Of a stretch of DNA of 64,000 nucleotides, positions 21,471 to 32,430 are shown in pieces. Made by a program: the position numbers and the translations under genes. Every line of letters starts with the position of its first letter. Positions within the stretch are counted from its first letter, which is position 1. Source of the DNA: Neoarius graeffei (lineage: Eukaryota; Chordata; Actinopteri; Siluriformes; Ariidae); the NCBI RefSeq assembly GCF_027579695.1, contig NC_083577.1, positions 54,433,283 through 54,497,282 of the forward strand, read 5' to 3'. The notes beneath the pieces are model-generated. The model ran no database searches and was not told the DNA's origin. It worked only from the letters and a program-made list of their open reading frames with translations.

Positions 21471-23338
21471 CAGAGGTGGACAGTAACAAAGTACACTTTT
21501 TGAGTATCTGTACTTTATTATTTTTTTGGAAACTTATGACTTTAACTTCACTACATTTGAAAGACAAATATCGTACTTTTCACTCCACTACATTTCTATC
21601 AAGGTCCTCGTTACTCGTTACTATGAAGCGGCTTTGAAAGTGGATGTTTTTCTTTTCTAAAACGTGATTTTTTTTTTCACAGGTGACACTGAGACAGCCG
21701 ATCAGTAATCACTAGGGTTACGTCACGTCCATAGACTGTATAAAATCAAGTTCAGTGATTTCTCAGCAGTATTATTTAACACAATCAGTTGATGGCAGAA
21801 TGGAAGGTTCTTCTGGGGAATGCATGCACTCGTGGCCCATGAACCCATGTTTCAGTTTTCTGTATGGATTAAAGATTCATTTTATTTTAAACGTTTGCTT
21901 TGTTTGCCTAAAAAGAACCACATCACAGCCTACAAAAACTCGCCGTCCAACCTGCAGAAGTATATTGAGGGATATAAATGTTTTATTCCAAAGAGAAAGC
22001 TTGCAATGAAGTTGTCTGTGCTTTTAGAGCTAGCGATAATATTGCAATAGCTATGCAGTCTGGTTAGTCAAATGACTTTCTATGGAATTTTCCGCCAAGT
22101 TGCCGTAGCCTTGTCGACAGCTAACGTTTACACATAGCTAGTTAACTTGTGGCCCTTTTCCACTACCCTTTTTCAGCTCACTTCAGCTCGCTTCAGCTCA
22201 CTTCAGCCCGACACGGCTCGCGTTTCGACTACCAAAGAACAGCACAACTCAGCTCGCTTCAGCCCTGCTTAGCCCCTAAAACTCGCACCGTTTTGGAGTG
22301 GGGCTGAAGCGAGCCAAAGCGAGCCGAGTGAGGCTGGGGGCGTGAGCAGACACTCCCCTGTGCACTGATTGGTGAGGAGGAGTGTCCTCACATGCCCACA
22401 CACGCCCCGCGAGCACGCTGGGATCTGTAAACACCGTAAACCCGGAAGAAGAAGAAGAATTACGAATTACGAGAATTATGAAGCCTTATGCGCCTCGCCT
22501 CATCTATACGCTCTTGCCAGTATCTGTTGGCGTTGTCGGTGACAACAAGCCACAGCACCAAGACCAGCAACACTAACGACTCCATGTCCTCCATGTTTAT
22601 TGTTTACTATCCGGGTCGTGAGACTACCGCTTAAAAGATCACTGATGTCACTGTTTGCGCTGTTTAACGACATCACGTGACGTCCACCCACTTTCGCTAA
22701 CTCCACCCAATGTGTCCACCCACTTCCAGCCAGCACGGTTCAGCGCGGTTGTAGTCGAAATGCAACTCCAACAGCCCCACTCAGCCCGACTCAGCACGGC
22801 ACGGCTCAGCTCGACTCAGCCGCGTTTGTAGTGGAAAAGCGGCATTGGACACCGTTAGTTAGCATGTAAAAACGGAGTTACGCTAGCATGAATGACATTA
22901 ACTTATCTGAAGTCCTTTCAGAAATGTTTTAGCATAATCTTGCCAAATAAACAATGTAGAAATCTTTCTTTTCTAGTAGCATTAGCTACTCAATATGATT
23001 TTGAGTCTGAAAAGAGTTTGCTAGCATGTCAGGTGGCTCGTCACTGACTAGCTAGCTTAACATTAAACCACTATGATGGCACAGCACGCATTCATTTTGT
23101 AAATCCAGTCAGTTGTTTCAGAGGCATTAGGTTTTGTAAGCATTGTGGCAATAATACAACAATGCGTTGACAGAAAATGTACTTTAAATACTTAAGTATT
23201 TTTAAAAGCAAATACTTTAGTACTTTAACTTAAGTAAAAATTTGACTGGAGAACTTTCACTTGTATCGGAGTAACATTTGACCAGTGGGATCTGTACTAT
23301 GACTTAAGTAATGAAGTTGGGTACTTTGTCCACCTCTG
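21471..23338. mobile_element. hAT-like element, non-autonomous
   Basis: Inverted ends CAGAGGTGGACAGTAACAAA and ...GTACTTTGTCCACCTCTG. The flanks ACATTACC (21,463-21,470) and ACATTCCC (23,339-23,346) are an 8-bp duplication with one mismatch, as hAT elements make. No transposase frame. A MITE is nested at 22,151-22,845. The ends resemble those of 35,376-37,511 (CAGAGGTGTCAAGTAAC). Confidence 0.88.
22151..22845. mobile_element. MITE with GGCCCTTTTCCACTAC ends
   Basis: Inverted ends GGCCCTTTTCCACTAC and GTAGTGGAAAAGCGGC enclose an interior rich in CAGCTCG/CAGCCCG variants. The outer hAT sequence resumes after it. The ends recall the CCCCTTTTCCACCA ends at 26,973 and 58,171 but the interiors differ. 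Confidence 0.75.
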
Positions 23339-23346
23339 ACATTCCC

Positions 23347-23897
23347 TCGGTTTACCTGGGTATATTCACTGTCTTATATGTACATTGAATGTCCTGAGCA
23401 GGAGCTCAGATTGCAGTTGCTAAAATAGTAATAATTTATTGATATAAGGTGTTTTATGGTCAGTGTACTACACTGTAGCGTGTCATGTGGTAATGCATTA
23501 TACGACAATGCAACTTATATAAATATTATCATATATCAGTTGTAATTATGTTCTACGCATATACCTGCAAATCTGACAATATCATTTTCAGTGACTAATA
23601 AAATGGTTTGGAAAGTTCCTAGTTTTAAAACATTTTTGATATGGTAATTTTCTTTAAGAGATTAAATGAACTGAACAACATGTCTCTGACAGCTCAAAAT
23701 GCATCTCCGGGCATTTAAAAATTGCAGAGTTTCCAGGGGCCTCTGGTGGTCCCTGGACCCCCGGCCTTACTGAGTTGACACCCCCCCTTCCCATTTTCCT
23801 GGATCCGCCCCTGATAACCTGAAGTAAGCTCAAACTAAAGAGGTTTATTTTAGCTTGATGGTGCATAGGCTGCCCAAAATCAAGTTTTTCTTATTAG
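23347..23897. other. Mostly unassigned; possible transposon end
   Basis: CCTGGATCCGCCCCTG near 23,800 resembles the end of a DNA transposon (CAGGGGCGGATCCAGG in reverse). I found no partner end. Confidence 0.35.
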
Positions 23898-23909
23898 AGG
23901 CTGGAGTCG

Positions 23910-24250
23910 GGGCGGCACGGTGGTGTAGTGGTTAGCGCTGTTGCCTCACAGCAAGAATGTCCAGGTTTGAGCCCCGTGGCTGGCGAGGGCCTTTCTGTGT
24001 GGAGTTTGCATGTTGTCCGCATGGGTTTCCTCCGGGTGCTCTGGTTTCCCCCAAAGACATGCAGGTTAGGTTAACTGGTGACTCTAAATTGACCGTAGGT
24101 GTGAATGATTGTCTGTGTCAGCCCTGTGATGACCTGGCGACTTGTCCAGGGTGTACCCTGCCTTTTGCCCGTAGTCAGCTGGGATAGGCTCCAGCTTGCC
24201 TGCGACCCTCTAGAACAGGATAAAGCAGCTAGAGATAATGAGATGAGATG
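23910..24250 (+). mobile_element. DANA/HE1-like SINE
   Basis: Typical copy with internal small deletions and a GAGAT tail. Target duplication AGGCTGGAGTCG at 23,898-23,909 and 24,251-24,262. Confidence 0.94.
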
Positions 24251-24263
24251 AGGCTGGAGTCGT

Positions 24264-24850
24264 CCCTTTCACATATCCCATAATCCACTGCGCAGTTGAG
24301 AACTTCTGGTGGCCAGGCTCAGGCTGCTGATAACAGTACAAAAACCAATATTGGGCTATATAATCAGTTTCGATGTTCAAATATCGGATGCAATCTGAAA
24401 TGTGATGTTATTAGATTGCTTTTATATGTCTAGTTACTGGTTCCATGGTATTTTTCGTCAGTGCAGAAGCTTTTAATCGGTCATTCTTATATTATTGCCC
24501 TTACAGCCCTTTCACTTTCACTCTCTGCATTGTTTACACTAAATACACGTTTCAACTACTCAGCACTATAACTCTGGCCAACAACATTAACAGTGTACAT
24601 TTACACTGATGACAAATTGTAAATGTGCAGTCATTTCGAGCAGTATTAATCTTGAAAAAATCTGAGAGACCATGTAAACCTGTAATAATATTTGAACATC
24701 TGATATTTTAACATAATAATATGTGGACATCTGATATTTGAACATCGGAACTGATTATATAGCCCAATGTTTTTGTACCATTATCAGCAGCCTGGGTCTA
24801 GCCACCGGATGTTCCCAACCACGCAGTGGATTGTGGGATATGTGAAAGGG
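24264..24850. mobile_element. MITE with long inverted ends
   Basis: CCCTTTCACATATCCCATAA at the left and TTGTGGGATATGTGAAAGGG at the right. The inverted arms continue for roughly 130-140 bp on each side (GGGCTATATAATCAGTTTCG is matched in complement near 24,750). The middle has no coding potential. Confidence 0.85.
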
Positions 24851-24989
24851 GTAAATATATAATGGAGAGGCCTATATCTGTACAAATATATGAACTTTGG
24901 CAGTTTGGTTGGTATAAACCTGTATTAAGTTCACTTTGATATGTCAGTAACTAAGAAAAAAATACAGACTAAGTGAAGAAAAAAGTGAA

Positions 24990-25430
24990 GAATACTTCTT
25001 TGACTTGATTTTTCAAGGAAAAAAGTGGAGAATATTTTTCAGAACCCAGGGGGAACGCTGGACAGACCCTGGCTCTTGGACTTGTTGCTGGTAACAGCAT
25101 GGATGGTTCTTTTCCTATTTGGTCCAGAGCACATGGTATCCATTTCTTACCAAAAAAAGGCCTGGAATACTGATTCATCTGACCACAATACATGTTTCAA
25201 CTGTGTGATGTTCCATCCCAGATGCCTCTGAGCCCAGAGAAGTTGATGGTGCTTCTGGACACAGTTAACATAAAGCTTCCTTTTTGCACAGTAAAGTGTG
25301 AACTGGCATTTGTGGATGTAACTCCGTATTGACAAAGGTTTGCCAAAGTAATCCTGAGCCCATGTAGTTATAACAACTATAGATGAATGAGGGTTCTTGA
25401 TGCAGTGCAGTCTGAGGGATCAGAGATTAC
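24990..25430 (-). pseudogene. Tc1-like transposase fragment, family C
   Basis: Minus-strand pieces read SYIHKCQFTLYCAKRKLYVN and LWAQRHLGWNITQLKHVLWS, then DESVFQAFFW and, in another frame, PATSPRARVCPAF. This is the central part of the same transposase family as 7,271 and 8,664, with the first catalytic D in LWSDESVFQ. It has frame shifts, no ends and no N- or C-terminus. Confidence 0.8.
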
Positions 25431-26593
25431 AGGTGTTCAGCTTAGGCTTACGATCACATTTTAGGCCCCCTTTGATGCGACTCTCTCTGTAGGGCTCCGG
25501 TCCCAACCATGCACTTCTTTGTTTTTCATTTTTAACTCTCATTTCTGTCTCTTAATTACTCAATACCACTGCTTCTTTTAGTCTGATTCTTGATAGAAAT
25601 TTTAATATGCAAAGAGTTGGTTTGTGGTGGGTGTCACGGTAGTGTAGTGGTTAGCACTGTCGCCTCACAGCAAGAAGGGTCTGGGTTCGAGCCCCGTGGC
25701 CGGCGAGGGCCTTTCTGTGTGGAGTTTGCATGTTCTCCCCGTGTCCGCGTGGGTTTCCTCCGGGTGTTCCGGTTTCCCCCACAGTCCAAAGACATGCAGG
25801 TTAGGTTAACTGGTGACTCTAAAATGACCGTAGGTGTGAATGTGAGTGTGAATGGTTGTCTGTGTCTATGTGTCAGCCCTGTAATGACCTGGCGACTTGT
25901 CCAGTGTGTATCCTGCCTTTCGCCTGTAGTCAGCTGGGATAGGCTCCAGCTTGCCTGCGACCCTGTAGAACAGGATAAGCGGCTACAGATAATGGATGGA
26001 TGGATGGTTTGTGGTGGGTGTCACGGTAGTGTAGTGGTTAGCACTGTCGCCTCACAGCAAGAAGGGTCTGGGTTCGAGTCCAGTGGCTGACGAGGGCTTT
26101 TCTGTGTGGAGTTTGCATGTTCTCCCCGTGTCTGCGTGGGTTTCCTCCGGGTGCTCCGGTTTCCCCCACAGTCCAAAGACATGCAGGTTAGGCTAATTGG
26201 TGGCTCTAAATTGACCGTTGGTGTGAATGTGAGTGTGAATGGTTGTCTGTGTCTATGTGTCAGCCCTGTGATGACCTGGCGACTTGTCCAGTGTGTACCC
26301 TGCCTTTTGCTCGTAGTCAGCTGGGATAGGCTCCGGCTTGCCTGCGACCCTGTAGAACAGGATAAGCGGCTACGGATAATGGATGGATGGATGGATGGTT
26401 TGTGGTGGGTGTCACGGTAGTGTAGTGGTTAGCACTTTCGCCTCACAGCAAGAAGGGTCTGGGTTCGAGGGCCGACGAGGGCCTTTCTGTGTGGAGTTTG
26501 CATGTTCTCTGCGTGGGTTTCCTCCAGGTGCTTCGGTTTCACCCAAAGACATGCAGGTTAGGCTAATTGGTGGTTCTAAATGGTGGCTCTAAC

Positions 26594-26943
26594 GGGCGGC
26601 ACGGTGGTGTAGTGGTTAGAACTGTCGCCTCACAGCAAGAAGGTTCTGGGTTCAAGCCTAGCAGCCGGCGAGGGCCTTTCTGTGTGGAGTTTGCATGTTC
26701 TCCCCATGTCTGCATGAGTTTCCTCCGGGTGCTCTGACAGTTTCTCCCACAGTCCAAAGACATGCGGTTAGGTTCACGTGGGGCGGCATTGGGCTGAAGT
26801 GCCCTTGAGCAAGGTACCTAACCCCTGACTGCTCCCCGGGCGCTGTAGTATGGCTGCCCACTGCTTCAGATGGGTTAAATGCAGAGGATGAATCTCACTG
26901 TGCTTGAAGTGTGCATGTGACAAATAAAGGTTTCTTCTTCTTC
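26594..26943 (+). mobile_element. SINE, second-tail subfamily
   Basis: Head GGGCGGCACGGTGGTGTAGT and body as usual, then the alternative 3' part GCCCTTGAGCAAGGTACCTA, GGGTTAAATGCAGAGGATGA and TGACAAATAAAGGTTTC with a TTCTTC tail. Confidence 0.9.
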
Positions 26944-26972
26944 TAAAGTGAGTGTGAATTGTTTGTCTCTAT

Positions 26973-27484
26973 ACCCCTTTTCCACCAAATCAGTTCCAGG
27001 GCTGGTGCTGGTTCACAACTCGTTCAACTTGCGAGCCAGCTGAGAACCAGTTTGCTTTTCCATAGCTCGCGGTGCTAAGGGAAGCCACGTCATTACGTCG
27101 CTGTATACGTCAGTTACGTCGCTACGTTTGCATAAACCTTGGTGCGAATATCGAAGCAAAAACAACACGGAAGAAGCAGCAGCAACAACAACAACAATAA
27201 TAATAATAATGGATGACTTCGCGTTTGTACAGCTGCTGCTTCTCGTCGCTTAAAAATGGCGATCTTTCGCGGTCTTGTTATTGTTGTTGGTCTTAACAAC
27301 TCCGCGCCCCCCCCCCCCCCGACGTAAGCGGTTCTTTCCTCTGGCCCAGCAGAGAGTTGGTGCTAGCCTGGAACCGGTTTTTCTGGCCCCAGAGCCAGTT
27401 CTTTGTCAGTGGAAACAGAAAACCCGGTTCCAAACTAAGCACTGGCCCCGAACCAGCCCTGGAACTGCTTTGGTGGAAAAGGGG
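26973..27484. mobile_element. Harbinger-like MITE, copy 1
   Basis: Inverted ends CCCCTTTTCCACCAAATCAG and ...GCTTTGGTGGAAAAGGGG. The interior has a (CAA/AAT)n stretch and a short frame [14 protein letters not shown] (27,210-27,254), which may be the first codons of a captured transposase gene. The same family in the opposite orientation is at 58,171-58,627. It is inserted in a SINE between TTGTCTCTATA and CAGATGTGTCAG. Confidence 0.75.
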
Positions 27485-27728
27485 CAGATGTGTCAGCCCT
27501 GTGATGACCTGGCGACTTGTCCAGGGTGTACCCCGCCTCTCGCCAGTAGTCAGCTGGGATAGGCTCCAGCTTGCCCGCGAGCCTGTAGGACAGGATAAGT
27601 GGTTATGGATAATAGATGGATGGTTTGTGGTGCTGATGGTTTATGGGTTATGTAAAGTCGGTTTTTTTTTTTCCTTTTTTTCATATAACACGTTTTGATG
27701 GATATGCAAATGACCGTAATGAGGTAAT

Positions 27729-28081
27729 CTCATCATCTCATCTCATTATCTCTAGCCGCTTTATCCTGTTCTAGAGGGTCGCAGGCAAGCTGGAGCCTAT
27801 CCCAGCTGACTACGGGCGAAAGGCGGGGTACACCCTGATTTGGTGGAAAAGGGGTATAGAGACAACCATTCACACCTACGGTCAATTTAGAGTCACCAGT
27901 TAACCTAACCTGCATGTCTTTGGACTGTGGGGGAAACCGGAGCACCCGGAGGAAACCCACGCGGACACGGGGAGAACATGCAAACTCCACACAGAAAGGC
28001 CCTCGCCGGCCATGGGGCTCGAACCCAGAACCTTCTTGCTGTGAGGCGACAGCGCTAACCACTACACCACCGTGCCACCCC
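27729..28081 (-). mobile_element. DANA/HE1-like SINE (minus strand) with a MITE remnant
   Basis: Complete SINE on the minus strand with duplication GTAATGAGGTAAT at about 27,716-27,728 and 28,082-28,094. Inside, GATTTGGTGGAAAAGGGG (27,837-27,854) followed by TATAGAGACAACC is the end of the MITE found at 26,973, at the same SINE position. About 40 bp of SINE beyond the junction is missing. It lies about 480 bp before the probable usp9x exon 1 donor. Confidence 0.93.
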
Positions 28082-28094
28082 GTAATGAGGTAAT

Positions 28095-28399
28095 GAATAT
28101 GAGCAATTGGACAATGACGTCATATGCTGACTTTTGAACGTGCATTATCTACTTTCCCCTGAAAATAATTGACAAGTGCTGTGCAGGACAGCGGGATTTC
28201 AGAGTACACGGAAGTGTTGGCATATGACGGTGAAGTTCTTGAGTCTTGATAAATATAATAATTAAAAAAAAAAGTAATAAAGAGGGCACTTGATCGGGAT
28301 TTTTGCTTTTAGTTTAGGAGTGCTTCGCGTGTGTGTGTGAGAGAGAGAGAGAAAGAGAGGAAGGAGGGGGGCAGCTGATGTTGGTGACGCAGGAAAAAC
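28095..28399. other. Probable upstream region of usp9x
   Basis: Non-repetitive sequence between the last SINE and the probable first exon, with TGACGTCA at about 28,117 (a CRE-like octamer) and a (GA)n tract near 28,340. Promoter activity is inferred only from position. Confidence 0.4.
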
Positions 28400-28562
28400 A
28401 CCCAACACAGTAGACAAAAAAGCGAGAAGCTGATCGCAGACAGTTTATGTAGGCTGAGCGCCTCGCACACAACATACACAGCTGAATGACACAATCGTGC
28501 TTTAGCAACGCGTAATTGATCACGTTTTGGGCCAGTTGGAAGAAGGTCCGATTTGATTTTTG
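28400..28562 (+). other. USP9X: usp9x exon 1 (5' UTR), start undetermined
   Basis: The segment ends at a consensus donor TTTTG/GTAAGTGG (28,563). It lies upstream of the exon with the start codon, and mammalian USP9X also has a non-coding first exon. The transcription start cannot be read from sequence; 28,400 is only a working boundary. Confidence 0.45.
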
Positions 28563-30325
28563 GTAAGTGGTAACAAGGACTTTTGGCTTTCTGTGGAGCT
28601 AGTTAGGGTTAGCTTAGCGGCTAGTTAAATGGGCAAAGCCTGCTAAGTGTGTAGCTGCTAACAGGCTGTTGTAGCTCAGTGCCGAATTCCTGTCATTGTG
28701 GACTTAAACGCTCTCGTTTGTCACCACGTATATTGTTAACCTATTGCTGTTGAGCTAAATAAGTCACACCGCACCGGCTTATCTGTCCCCGAAGGTTAGT
28801 CGGTTATTGCCTAACTAGTTGCTTGAGGTGAAATAACTTTATTAATAGTAGCACAAAGAGGGTCGTTGCTGAGCTAACGACTAGCCTACATGGCTAATCA
28901 ACACAAACAAGTGGTTTTAACCAAGGCGAGGCCTGTTCGTGACAAGACTTGTGTTAGTAAGCCGGTGACCCGTTTTTGCAAGTCGTTAAGTCGTGTTTTG
29001 TTTGTGAAAAACTTCCTGAGCCTGATTTTAAAAACAACAACTTCCCTGCCAGGCCTAATAATCTAACTCCCAGTGAGCTGCTAGCTGCTGAGTGTGGTGT
29101 TCTAAAAGCCGACTAGCATGCTAAGCAGGCTGTGATTGCACTTTATGTAATTTAAACATATGCTCGTGTTAATCGGTGCAGCTTCTTCTTTGACTATAAA
29201 AGGACGTATTTAAGAATAAGAGGACGCTATAATGATGCAGGTCAATATTTCTTTGCAAAGTTGATCTGTGTCTGGACAGCGGACGAGCTAAAAGCTGAAT
29301 GTTCTTCGGTATTAGCAACATGGCTAGCGTTCACGATGAGGAAACTAGGCCGTGGCTTCAGGCCTGAGCGCTTCTTGTTTGTCATAGTTATCTCTGTGTA
29401 CCATCAGATGTTCTACAGTGTTCATTGAGGGGGGAAAAAGCTGGGTAGTTTATTGAGAACTGAAATCGTCTGATTGAGCTGGAAATGCGAATATTTTCAG
29501 ACACTCGGATGGCTAACTTGGTCGATGAGCCAGTCATCTTGGCTCCCGAGCCTGCAGAAGAGAAGTCAATCAATTTGTTCCCTGTTGCAAAGTTGTTCCC
29601 TGGAATAGTGTTACACAATATATTTTTGTCTAATAGATGTGGTGTTGTTTTTAAATATATAAATGACTGTCCTGAAGAGTCCTTGGGTAATGTTGTTTTC
29701 TACATAGCTGGTTTGCTAACCTGAAATGACAGCAAAGTGAAGTGCACACTGAACCATTTATCTCGTTTATTATGGAAACAACATGCACGGTGTGCGCAGT
29801 TACTTTTATTAAAGCACTGAAACTGAGAGTGTGAGAGAATTGGCATGTTTGTGTACAATGAGCTTAGCCATCATGGCTGGTTAAATGAAGGGATGTGAAA
29901 TGTTTGGGTGTGGGGTGGTTGCTGCTGTTTATTTTGATCATAATCACAGGTAATGGTTTTTAGGGGGAGAAACACATTATAGAAAGAATCAACATTTCAC
30001 CTCTGGCCTGTGTGTTTCTGTTAACCTTTTGTGAATGCTGTGTGGTGTGGCATTAGGCCGCTTGTGTAGTTGCGCTGTAGCAGGTGCATGTAGTTTGTTG
30101 CGCTTGCTGGTTTGGGTTTCTACACGAGAGACAGTGTGCAGTGTTGTTGATTAATTTTTGCACCCATGGTTGTCGTATTTCACCTGACGTTGTTCACATT
30201 GACCAGCAGTTGGTAAGGAATAAACCTTGATGGCTTATGTTGTAGGTGATGTGGTGTGGTGTGGTACAGTATAGCCCTGCATGAAGAGACGGACCGTTAG
30301 CACCCCAAATCTGATTATTTTCTAA
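28563..30325. other. usp9x intron 1, first part
   Basis: No coding exon or repeat that I recognise. The short frame at 29,485-29,724 has no known domain. Confidence 0.5.
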
Positions 30326-30647
30326 AGCTGGGCATACACTGTGCGATTTTTGGCCCGATTTTCACTCGCGCGACTATTTTGGAGATCGGGCCGAGTTTTG
30401 GCTCAATCGTGCGTCTCGGATCGCGTAGTATACAGTACATGGGGTAACGACAAGCGATTAACACCTCACGACCTCCTCCCGATCGATCGGATGAAAATCA
30501 AACCTGTTTGAAATCCTGAGCATCGGATCGTATAGTGTGAGAACAGGAATCGTAAGCTGCGTGCTGTTTACCCTTGCGATTCACTCATACAGTGTGAGCA
30601 GCAGCCGAATACCACGATTGAAAAAATCACACAGTGTATGCCCAGCT
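30326..30647. mobile_element. Harbinger-type MITE in intron 1
   Basis: Inverted ends AGCTGGGCATACACTGTGCG and ...CACAGTGTATGCCCAGCT, flanked by TAA on both sides (30,323-30,325 and 30,648-30,650). The 3-bp TWA duplication fits PIF/Harbinger. No coding capacity. Confidence 0.85.
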
Positions 30648-30650
30648 TAA

Positions 30651-32188
30651 TAAGAGCATGTCCTGAAGTGTTTTTATTTTGTGTAAACCAGAGCAGTTTT
30701 CCTTATAATTTTCAATTTTATTAATGCTAGGGTAGGTAACGTTTTATTTTAGAAGCTTTTTTTTTTTAGATTTCTTGAATTTTTCTTCACATCCTGACAG
30801 CAATGAATAAATCAAATGCTCCGACAATAAAAAGAAAGTGGGGGGAGACTTGTCTGTCGTCTGTGGCAGGCGCAGAGCTGTAAAAATCCCATCCAGTCAT
30901 TTCATTCGGTCTGACGATGATAATGCCCAATGCTACAACAACTATAAAATTTGGTATTTGTGTATATTGAAATTAATGCATATCTCACATTCATTTGGCC
31001 TATAAAGTCATCTGTATGGGTGGTTTTACGGTGACAGATACATTATAGGTTAAGGAATGTGTTTATGGCCAAATTAGAAAAACGATCCTTTTTTTTTTTT
31101 TGGACACAATCTCTACCAATCTTGGAATGAACTTTTGCTGGAATGAACCTGTTTTATGGTGACACGCCTCAAATATTATGGACTGGTATGCATCGTGTTT
31201 GACCGGTCACAAAAGCATAGAGTTGTGGACAGGAAACTGTATATACTATTTCTTTTATTCATTTTTTTATTTTAATGCTTATGTCTTTAAGTCCCTTTGT
31301 CAGAAGACCTATTTAGTATGTCTCATTTGGACGGTTATAATACAAGTCTAATCTGTTGTCCTTTGGAACAGAGGATACGTTATTAGATTTTTTTTTTTTT
31401 TTTTGGTAGAGCCATTTATCATTTGTATATTGCATTTATGCCATAAGTAGACCCGTGTCTGAACAGGTCCCTGGACATGTTCTCTTTCACCAAACTTGTA
31501 TAATGCCTGGGAACTAATTAAAACTTTATCAATAATACGCTTCAATTTCTGAGACCACTTATTAGTGCGGCTAATCTTCACCTTATTAACCAGTAAAACT
31601 GCTGTCCAAGGTAAAATGTAATTAACACTTGTCTGTGTGTTCCTGTGTCCATTAGAAAATATTGGACACAGGAAACTTAACATCTATCTTGTTCAACTCA
31701 ACTGAGAAGCTTTTCGCACGGGGAATGTTCTCACAGGGCATGAAAGGCAGCTGTTGTGGGGTATTTTTTGTGCTGTTTCACAGTCAGTTGCTGTTCCGGT
31801 GCAGTGTATCATTTGAATGTTCCATTGGTTACAGATATTCTACTCGTTTAAATATATCCCTCTGTTAATGTGTTTTGATTTCCTTATTTTGTTAATTGTA
31901 AAGTTTTGGCAGGACTATTTCTTGCTCTGGTTTATCTCCTATACCTTTTTATATATAGAAGTAAATAGTAGACTCCTGGCTTTATTTCTGTCAGATCATG
32001 AGAAGGACAATACTGTGACAATAATGAAACCTCATTGTTTTTAATAGCTTAGTTATGTTTTTGCTAACAGAGAGCGAGGTAGTTGGTCTTTATATTTGAT
32101 AAAAATCATTTGTAAATTCGAGGTCATGCCACGTTATACCCCATCCACGCTGTGTGACTTGATTTCCCTTTTTTTTTTTTTTGTTCAG
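30651..32188. other. usp9x intron 1, remainder
   Basis: AT-rich intron with several T runs and no recognised element. It ends in a long T tract and TTGTTCAG/G. Confidence 0.6.
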
Positions 32189-32328
32189 GTTATGCAATGG
32201 TCTCTGCATCAGTGCTAGCACTTTCAGCTGTGTGCCACTTCTCTACCAGTCCAGAGGAGGCAGTGATTTCGTCCCGTGCGCCAGTGACCTAAGCAGACAA
32301 GATTGCAAAGATCTGCCCCGTGTCGAGT
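32189..32328 (+). other. USP9X: usp9x exon 2, 5' UTR part
   Basis: Follows acceptor TTTTGTTCAG (ending at 32,188). It contains two upstream ATGs, at 32,192 (9 codons with stop) and 32,197 (32 codons with stop), both closing before the main start. Confidence 0.8.
32197..32292 (+). promoter_or_regulatory. Upstream open reading frame in usp9x leader
   Basis: A 31-residue frame starting MVSASVLALSAVCHF and ending at TAA 37 bases before the usp9x ATG. A smaller one overlaps it from 32,192 to 32,218. Upstream frames often lower translation of the main frame; whether these are used is unknown. Confidence 0.45.
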
Positions 32329-32430
32329 ATGACTGCCACGACCCGTGGCTCCCCCATGGGGGGGAACGAAAGTCAGGAGCAGGGCCAAGCTCCGGACGGT
32401 CAGTCTCAACCCCCACTCCCCCAAAACCAG
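32329..32430 (+). CDS. USP9X: usp9x coding exon 2
   Basis: 34 codons (residues 1-34) from ATG to ...PPLPQNQ, donor CAG/GTCAGT, phase 0. The Gln/Gly/Pro-rich start matches the mammalian N-terminus, which supports this ATG. Confidence 0.95.

Larger units (their letters stand above)
25618..27632 (+). repeat. Head-to-tail SINE array
   Basis: SINE copies follow each other in one orientation: 25,618-26,005, 26,006-26,395, 26,396-26,590, then 26,594-26,943 and 26,945-27,632. The first three each start with GGTTTGTGGTGGGTGTCACG and end in (GATG)n. GGTTTGTGGTG recurs after the last copy at 27,622, so this 11-mer punctuates the array at 25,619, 26,006, 26,397 and 27,622. Copy 3 is shortened internally, copy 4 has the second tail type, and copy 5 is a 3' piece carrying a MITE. 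Long open frames here (such as 25,590-26,090) are SINE sequence and not a gene. Confidence 0.92.

Noticed and set aside
22382-22576. 64-codon frame in the 22,151-22,845 MITE
   Set aside because: Short, no domain; could be a remnant of a captured gene but cannot be supported.
25590-26090. 166-codon open frame, the longest of several in the SINE array
   Set aside because: It lies wholly in two tandem SINE copies; near-identical frames occur at every SINE in the window, so it is not a gene.
885-28081. Endogenous retrovirus or LTR element
   Set aside because: I found no LTR pair, primer-binding site, gag, pol or env similarity in this region.
29485-29724. 79-codon frame downstream of the probable exon 1
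   Set aside because: No recognised domain and no splice or conservation argument; treated as intronic.
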